A stretch of DNA of 14,099 nucleotides from an uncultured Steroidobacter sp. (GTDB taxonomy: Bacteria; Pseudomonadota; Gammaproteobacteria; Steroidobacterales; Steroidobacteraceae): assembly GCA_946478975.1 (NCBI GenBank), contig CAMLEO010000191.1, positions 1-14,099 on the forward strand. Direction: 5' to 3'. Shown piece after piece: positions 10,022 through 14,099 of the stretch. Within the stretch, counting starts at the first letter, position 1, and each line of letters begins with the position of its first letter. The notes under the pieces were generated by a model. That model made no database searches. It was not told where the DNA came from and worked only from the letters and a program-made list of their open reading frames with translations. Made by a program: the position numbers and the translations under genes.

Positions 10022-10036
10022 ATTGGTATGGCCAAT
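10022..10036. promoter_or_regulatory. Operator O1, ATTGGTATGGCCAAT
   Basis: This is an inverted repeat with arms ATTGG and CCAAT around TATGG, identical over 15 nt to O3. It lies 3 nt upstream of the Shine-Dalgarno of the TonB-dependent receptor gene, so within or just before its 5' leader. E. coli ExuR/UxuR sites are centred on ATTGGTATACCAAT-like palindromes, which this resembles with one extra base. The neighbouring FadR-type regulators are the obvious candidates to bind it. Confidence 0.75.
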
Positions 10037-10037
10037 T

Positions 10038-10052
10038 AGTCGCCATACCGCT
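10038..10052 (-). promoter_or_regulatory. Degenerate inverted copy of the operator
   Basis: On the minus strand this reads AGCGGTATGGCGACT and matches the O1/O3 sequence at 11 of 15 positions, including the complete GGTATGGC core. Its centre is about 16-17 nt from the centres of both O1 and O2, so the three sites are evenly spaced. It may be a weak binding site. Confidence 0.4.
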
Positions 10053-10054
10053 GA

Positions 10055-10069
10055 TTTGGCTAGGCCAAA
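10055..10069. promoter_or_regulatory. Operator O2, TTTGGCTAGGCCAAA
   Basis: This is a perfect 6-3-6 inverted repeat (TTTGGC/GCCAAA). It shares 11 of 15 positions with O1/O3, including TTGG and GGCCAA at the same spacing. It overlaps the candidate -10 element of the receptor gene at 10067-10072, which would suit a repressor site. Confidence 0.65.
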
Positions 10070-10095
10070 ATGCCGAAGTGGTACTGGGTGGTCAA
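10067..10095 (-). promoter_or_regulatory. Candidate promoter of the TonB-dependent receptor gene
   Basis: On the minus strand TTGACC (10095-10090) is followed after 17 nt by CATTTT (10072-10067). The -35 matches consensus at five of six positions and the -10 at only three. It is the best-spaced pair seen in this intergenic region, and O2 covers its -10. Confidence 0.3.
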
Positions 10096-10108
10096 GTAGG
10101 TTTATGGC

Positions 10109-10127
10109 CGATTGGTATGGCCAATCG
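10109..10127. promoter_or_regulatory. Operator O3, CGATTGGTATGGCCAATCG
   Basis: The 15-nt core at 10111-10125 is identical to O1, and here the arms extend to 7 bp (CGATTGG/CCAATCG), making it the best dyad of the set. A partial direct copy (TATGGCCGAT, 10103-10112) overlaps its left edge. O3 lies about 50 bp upstream of the second regulator gene and may serve autoregulation or looping with O1/O2. Confidence 0.72.
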
Positions 10128-10162
10128 TTGTCATGGCTGGGATTTGCAAATGTGGAACCCGC

Positions 10163-10168
10163 TAAACT
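10163..10168 (+). promoter_or_regulatory. Candidate -10 element (TAAACT) of the second GntR gene
   Basis: TAAACT matches the -10 consensus at four of six positions and lies 7 nt before the ATG at 10176, so transcription would begin at or next to the start codon. There is no good -35 at 16-18 nt and no Shine-Dalgarno before the ATG. The same octamer TAAACTGC occurs upstream of serS (10949-10956). Confidence 0.3.
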
Positions 10169-10175
10169 GCGCCGC

Positions 10176-10925
10176 ATGCCGTCGGACGCATCCAATACCA
10201 AGCTTTATCAGCAGATCGCGCGCACGATTGCGACGGCAATCGCCGAGGGTCGCTATGCCGCTGGCGAGCGGTTGCCGTCGGAGCGGGAGCTGGCCGATGA
10301 GTTCGGCGTGAGTCGGCCGACGATTCGCGATGCGATGATCGCGTTGGAGTTTCAGGGGCTGGTCGAGGGGCGTCCCGGATCGGGTGTTTACGTCGCTGCC
10401 GCGGCGGCCAGCAACGAAACAGATGAAGCGGGCGTGTCGGCACTCGCTATCGCCGAAGCGCAACGTTTGTTTGAAGGCGAGGCCTGTGCGCTCGCCGCGG
10501 CGTGTATTTCCGAGGATCAGCTCGCTGCGCTCGATCGGCTGATTCGAGGAATGTCGGCTGCGTCCAAGCTCGACGAGCGCGACGAGCTCGAACAGGAATT
10601 TCATCTCGCGATTGCGCGAGCCTCTGGCAATGCCGCCATCGTCTCCGGCATCGAAGACCTGTGGCAGATGCGGCAGCAGTCCGGTTCATGCACAGCCACG
10701 CTGCGGCGGATCGGCGGTTCCACCGACGATCTGGTGAGGGAACATCAGAAGATCCTGGAAGCGCTCCGAGCGCGCGACTCAAAGACGGCCCGACTCGCCC
10801 TGTATGCGCATCTGAATCGCGTCATCGAAGGGCTGCTCGATCTGGCCGAGTCGGAGGCGGTCGAGCACGCGCGCCAGAAAATGGCTGAGCAGCGTCGCGC
10901 GCTGACGCTGCGTAACGACCTCTAG
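10176..10925 (+). CDS. FadR-subfamily GntR regulator (second copy, divergent from the receptor)
   Basis: Encodes 249 residues. The winged helix (about 8-74) contains LYQQIARTI (10-18), AGERLPSERELADEFGVS (29-46), RPTIRDAMIALE (47-58) and GSGVYV (69-74), close to the first regulator at 6917-7690 over the whole domain. The FCD domain has E139, H143, H190 and H212 where the first copy has D, H, H, H, so one acidic metal ligand is changed conservatively. LYQQIA and the wing resemble ExuR/UxuR regulators of hexuronate use, but the ligand is not proven. The open frame reaches back to 10023, yet the family N-terminus fits ATG 10176, and an earlier start would run through the operators. The gene is divergent from the receptor gene with the operator array between them, so it most likely controls the receptor and itself. 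Confidence 0.92.
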   Translation: MPSDASNTKLYQQIARTIATAIAEGRYAAGERLPSERELADEFGVSRPTIRDAMIALEFQGLVEGRPGSGVYVAAAAASNETDEAGVSALAIAEAQRLFEGEACALAAACISEDQLAALDRLIRGMSAASKLDERDELEQEFHLAIARASGNAAIVSGIEDLWQMRQQSGSCTATLRRIGGSTDDLVREHQKILEALRARDSKTARLALYAHLNRVIEGLLDLAESEAVEHARQKMAEQRRALTLRNDL

Positions 10926-10948
10926 CTGCGCTCCGAGGGCGCCTGGCT

Positions 10949-12265
<1,317 letters not shown>

Positions 12266-12273
12266 AATGAAAA

Positions 12274-12300
12274 GGGGCCCTGCCATGACAGCAGGGCCCC
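12274..12300. terminator. Shared intrinsic terminator between serS and yccA
   Basis: This is a perfect 10-bp stem GGGGCCCTGC/GCAGGGCCCC with loop CATGACA, located 8 nt after the serS stop and 15 nt after the yccA stop. On the minus strand the stem is followed by TTTTCATTT, a usable U-tract. On the plus strand it is followed by CTAAATCA, with no U-run. It should therefore act best for yccA and less well for serS. Confidence 0.88.
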
Positions 12301-12315
12301 CTAAATCACATCACA

Positions 12316-12990
12316 TCAGTCGTCGCTGGACGCCGCGCCCAACAGCTGCAGCAGGCTGACGAACAAGTTGTAGATGCTCACATACAACGTCACGGTCGCG
12401 AGGATGTAGTTGGTCTCGCCGCCGTGAATGATCTCGCTGGTCTGATACAGAATCAGCGCCGCCATCGCGATCACGAACACGCCCGACACCACCAGCGACA
12501 GCGTCGGCAGGTGGAAGAACACGGCCACCAGGCTCAGCAGGAAGGCACCGATGATGCCGACCGTAAGGAAGCCGCCGAGGAAGCTGAAATCCTTCTCGCT
12601 CTTCACCGCGTAAGCCGACAAGCCGATGAACGTCGCGGCGGTGATGCCCAATGCCGTGGTCACGACTTGAGGGCCGTTCGGCAGGAATTTCAAATACGCG
12701 CTGATGATGGGGCCGAGGGTGAGGCCCATGAAGCCGGTCAGCAGGAAAATAAACAACACGCCCCAGGAGCTGTTCTGGGTGCGGTGAACCGCGAACAACA
12801 GGCCGAAGTATCCGATCATGGTGATCAACAGGCCGGGATGCGGCAGGTTGAGCATCATCGACACGCCGGCGGTGAGCGCACTAAAACCGAGCGTGGCTCC
12901 GAGCAGCAGATAAGTATTACGAAGAACTTTGTTCGTCGTCAGCGCCGAGCCGCGGGCCTGGCGGACGACGGTGCTTGGATACGAAGCCAT
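12316..12990 (-). CDS. yccA: YccA-type Bax inhibitor-1 family membrane protein
   Basis: Encodes 224 residues with seven hydrophobic segments near 26-46, 52-69, 75-95, 108-128, 138-159, 165-184 and 195-218. It matches the YccA branch of the Bax-inhibitor-1 (TMBIM) family: KVLRNTYLLLGATLGFSALTA (21-41), SAYAVKSEKDFSFLGGFL (125-142) and TSEIIHGGETNYILATVTLYVSIYNLFVSLLQLLG (184-218). E. coli YccA is an inner-membrane substrate and modulator of the FtsH protease; other family members conduct calcium. In the second-last helix the position that is acidic in some homologues is Gln183. The ATG is preceded by AGGAG with 7 nt spacing. The gene is convergent with serS and divergent from the MalT-like regulator gene. 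Confidence 0.93.
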   Translation of the reverse strand: MASYPSTVVRQARGSALTTNKVLRNTYLLLGATLGFSALTAGVSMMLNLPHPGLLITMIGYFGLLFAVHRTQNSSWGVLFIFLLTGFMGLTLGPIISAYLKFLPNGPQVVTTALGITAATFIGLSAYAVKSEKDFSFLGGFLTVGIIGAFLLSLVAVFFHLPTLSLVVSGVFVIAMAALILYQTSEIIHGGETNYILATVTLYVSIYNLFVSLLQLLGAASSDD

Positions 12991-13047
12991 CTGATCACTC
13001 CTGGCAGTAAGTCAATCGATTGGACCGCAGCGCAGTCGCTTCAGTTC

Positions 13048-13068
13048 ATTCTATCGAGGGGCATTCTA
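13048..13068 (-). promoter_or_regulatory. Tandem TAGAAT -10-like hexamers upstream of yccA
   Basis: On the minus strand TAGAAT occurs twice, at 13068-13063 and 13053-13048, 15 nt apart. Each matches the -10 consensus at five of six positions and would give leaders of roughly 50-70 nt for yccA. No good -35 is visible for either, so the calls rest on the -10 alone. Confidence 0.35.
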
Positions 13069-13162
13069 CAGCTGCCGTCCCAACGATGCGATATGAATGC
13101 AAAGCGGTGAATTTCAAGGTTTTGTGCCGAACGTTTGTTCCGTGCGCGATGCTGCAGGCGCA

Positions 13163-13192
13163 TTGACACTGCTGTCAGCAGGCTCGTAGATT
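13163..13192 (+). promoter_or_regulatory. Promoter of the MalT-like gene with a dyad in the spacer
   Basis: TTGACA (13163-13168, full consensus) and TAGATT (13187-13192, four of six) are 18 nt apart, giving a start near 13199 and a leader of about 38 nt. The region between contains nested inverted repeats: TGACA-CTGC-TGTCA (13164-13177) and CTGCTG-T-CAGCAG (13169-13181). A protein bound there would cover the -35 and spacer, so repression is the simplest guess. Confidence 0.6.
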
Positions 13193-13236
13193 CGCCGGCT
13201 TGAGGCCACGAGCTGCCGGCGCCATGGGGCCATTGG

Positions 13237-14099
13237 ATGCGCACGGATCGCGAATACGCCCGGACACTCAGGAACGTCGGCACGCGAGCAAAATTTTGCC
13301 CGCCACGCAGTACGTCTGCACTGATTGCACGTCCGCTGTTGAATGCTCGCATCGAGAATGGCGGCAAGCTCACGCTGCTGCTTGCGCCGCCGGGCTCGGG
13401 CAAGAGCACGCTGCTCGCGCAATGGTCGGAACATACGCATACCCAGCATCGCGTCGCGTGGCTGCTTTGCGGACAGCGCGATCGCGACCCTGAGCACTTC
13501 TTTTCTTCACTGACGGCAAGCGTCGAACAGGCGCTCGGTATGGGCGAAGCTGACATTTCTGTCAGCTTCATCGATGCACTATGCGACCGGCTCAATGCGC
13601 TTCAAGACGAGCTGATCATCGCCATCGACGATCTGCAGGTCCTCGACTGTGCCGATAGCGAGCACGAGCTGTGGTCTTTGATCGCGCAGTCCGCGCCGTG
13701 CGTGCGCTGGATCATCGCGACCCGGCAGACACCGCGATTCGATTTGCAGCGGCTCAAGCTCATCGATGAATTGACCTTGTTGAATGGCACGGACCTGAGT
13801 TTTCAGCCGGAGCAGGTGGCGGAGCTCGCGTTGTTGTTGAATGGCCAGGGGCTGTCGCTGCCAGTTGCTGCCGAGTGTTGCTGCCGCACTGAAGGTTGGA
13901 TCGCCGGCGTGAAGTTGGCGCTGCTCGATCGTTCGCAGGCCGAGGTGCTGAACTACGACGTTGCCGCTTATCTTCACAGCGCCGCGTGGGAGCTGCTGTG
14001 CGAGCCGCTGCGCGAGGCGCTGCTTGCGACTTGCATTGCCGATCGATTCTGCGCTGATCTCACGGACGCATTGTTGGATGCTCCGGGCTCGGCGCGTGC
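13237..14099 (+). CDS. MalT-like STAND ATPase regulator, N-terminal part (3' end outside window)
   Basis: Starting at ATG 13237, 287 codons are open to the window edge; the nearest upstream in-frame codon of note is a stop at 13201, with no other start between. The N-terminus has the arrangement of MalT-type LuxR-family ATP-dependent regulators: KFCPPRSTSALIARPLLNARI (19-39), Walker A LTLLLAPPGSGKSTLLAQW (45-63), Walker B ELIIAIDDLQVLD (125-137), a sensor-like RWIIATRQTP (157-166) and EGWIAGVKLALL (219-230). A winged-helix segment follows from NYDVAAYL (239-246). Full-length proteins are about 850-950 residues and end in a LuxR helix-turn-helix, which cannot be seen here. MalT itself responds to maltotriose; this protein's inducer is unknown. 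The ribosome-binding site is weak (GGGG 7 nt upstream). The gene is divergent from yccA. Confidence 0.85.
   Translation, partial: MRTDREYARTLRNVGTRAKFCPPRSTSALIARPLLNARIENGGKLTLLLAPPGSGKSTLLAQWSEHTHTQHRVAWLLCGQRDRDPEHFFSSLTASVEQALGMGEADISVSFIDALCDRLNALQDELIIAIDDLQVLDCADSEHELWSLIAQSAPCVRWIIATRQTPRFDLQRLKLIDELTLLNGTDLSFQPEQVAELALLLNGQGLSLPVAAECCCRTEGWIAGVKLALLDRSQAEVLNYDVAAYLHSAAWELLCEPLREALLATCIADRFCADLTDALLDAPGSAR
13546..13569. repeat. Perfect 10-bp inverted repeat inside the MalT-like gene
   Basis: GAAGCTGACA-TTTC-TGTCAGCTTC is a perfect dyad with a 4-nt centre, at codons 104-111 of the gene. Its core TGACA-N4-TGTCA is the same as the dyad in the gene's promoter (13164-13177). It may be a second operator or an RNA hairpin. 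Confidence 0.7.

Noticed and set aside
10023..10175. Upstream extension of the second GntR gene
   Set aside because: It would begin at a TTG inside operator O1 and translate the whole intergenic array; the family N-terminus begins at 10176.
8878..10311. 477-codon plus-strand frame opposite the receptor and running through the operators
   Set aside because: It is antisense to a clear TonB-dependent receptor, crosses the operator array and overlaps the second GntR gene out of frame.
13013..13022. CAATCGATTG palindrome upstream of yccA
   Set aside because: A single 10-bp palindrome with no second copy and no clear relation to a promoter; chance is adequate.

Overview
The window looks like a chromosomal segment of a GC-rich gammaproteobacterium. 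Two things suggest this: the gene order trxB / ftsK-lolA-rarA / serS, which is the housekeeping block known from enterics and pseudomonads, and the proteins themselves (Gram-negative LolA, a TonB-dependent receptor, a YccA-type Bax-inhibitor protein, a MalT-like regulator). A Nevskiales/Steroidobacter/Xanthomonadales-type organism would fit, but that placement is inference.

Left part (1-2253): trxB and a COG3146-type GNAT acyltransferase are read leftward. The stop codon of trxB directly abuts the GTG start of the GNAT gene, in the same frame. A 212-bp divergent intergenic region with small hairpins separates them from the rightward operon.

Middle (2254-7690): ftsK, lolA, a small VanZ-like membrane protein gene, rarA and a FadR-type GntR regulator are tightly packed on the plus strand. 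Three of the four junctions are 4-nt ATGA/GTGA overlaps and the fourth has a 1-nt gap, so this is probably one transcription unit. It covers chromosome segregation, lipoprotein transport, an envelope protein, rescue of stalled forks, and then an unexpected regulator.

Accessory insert (6917-10925): two related FadR-subfamily GntR regulators flank a 771-residue TonB-dependent receptor. The first is convergent with the receptor, with 2 nt between stops; the second is divergent from it. The receptor/second-regulator intergenic region carries two identical 15-nt palindromes (ATTGGTATGGCCAAT), a third variant (TTTGGCTAGGCCAAA) and degenerate copies. They resemble ExuR/UxuR-type operators. This looks like a self-contained regulated uptake locus placed between rarA and serS, where the usual gene order has no such genes. 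It is the most interesting part of the window.

Right part (10926-14099): serS is convergent with yccA across a perfect 10-bp hairpin terminator. Divergent from yccA is the start of a MalT-like (STAND ATPase) regulator gene that runs off the window. Its promoter spacer contains TGACA-N4-TGTCA, and the same dyad recurs 387 bp downstream inside the gene as the core of a perfect 10-bp inverted repeat. No tRNA, rRNA, CRISPR, IS element or recognisable phage gene was seen.
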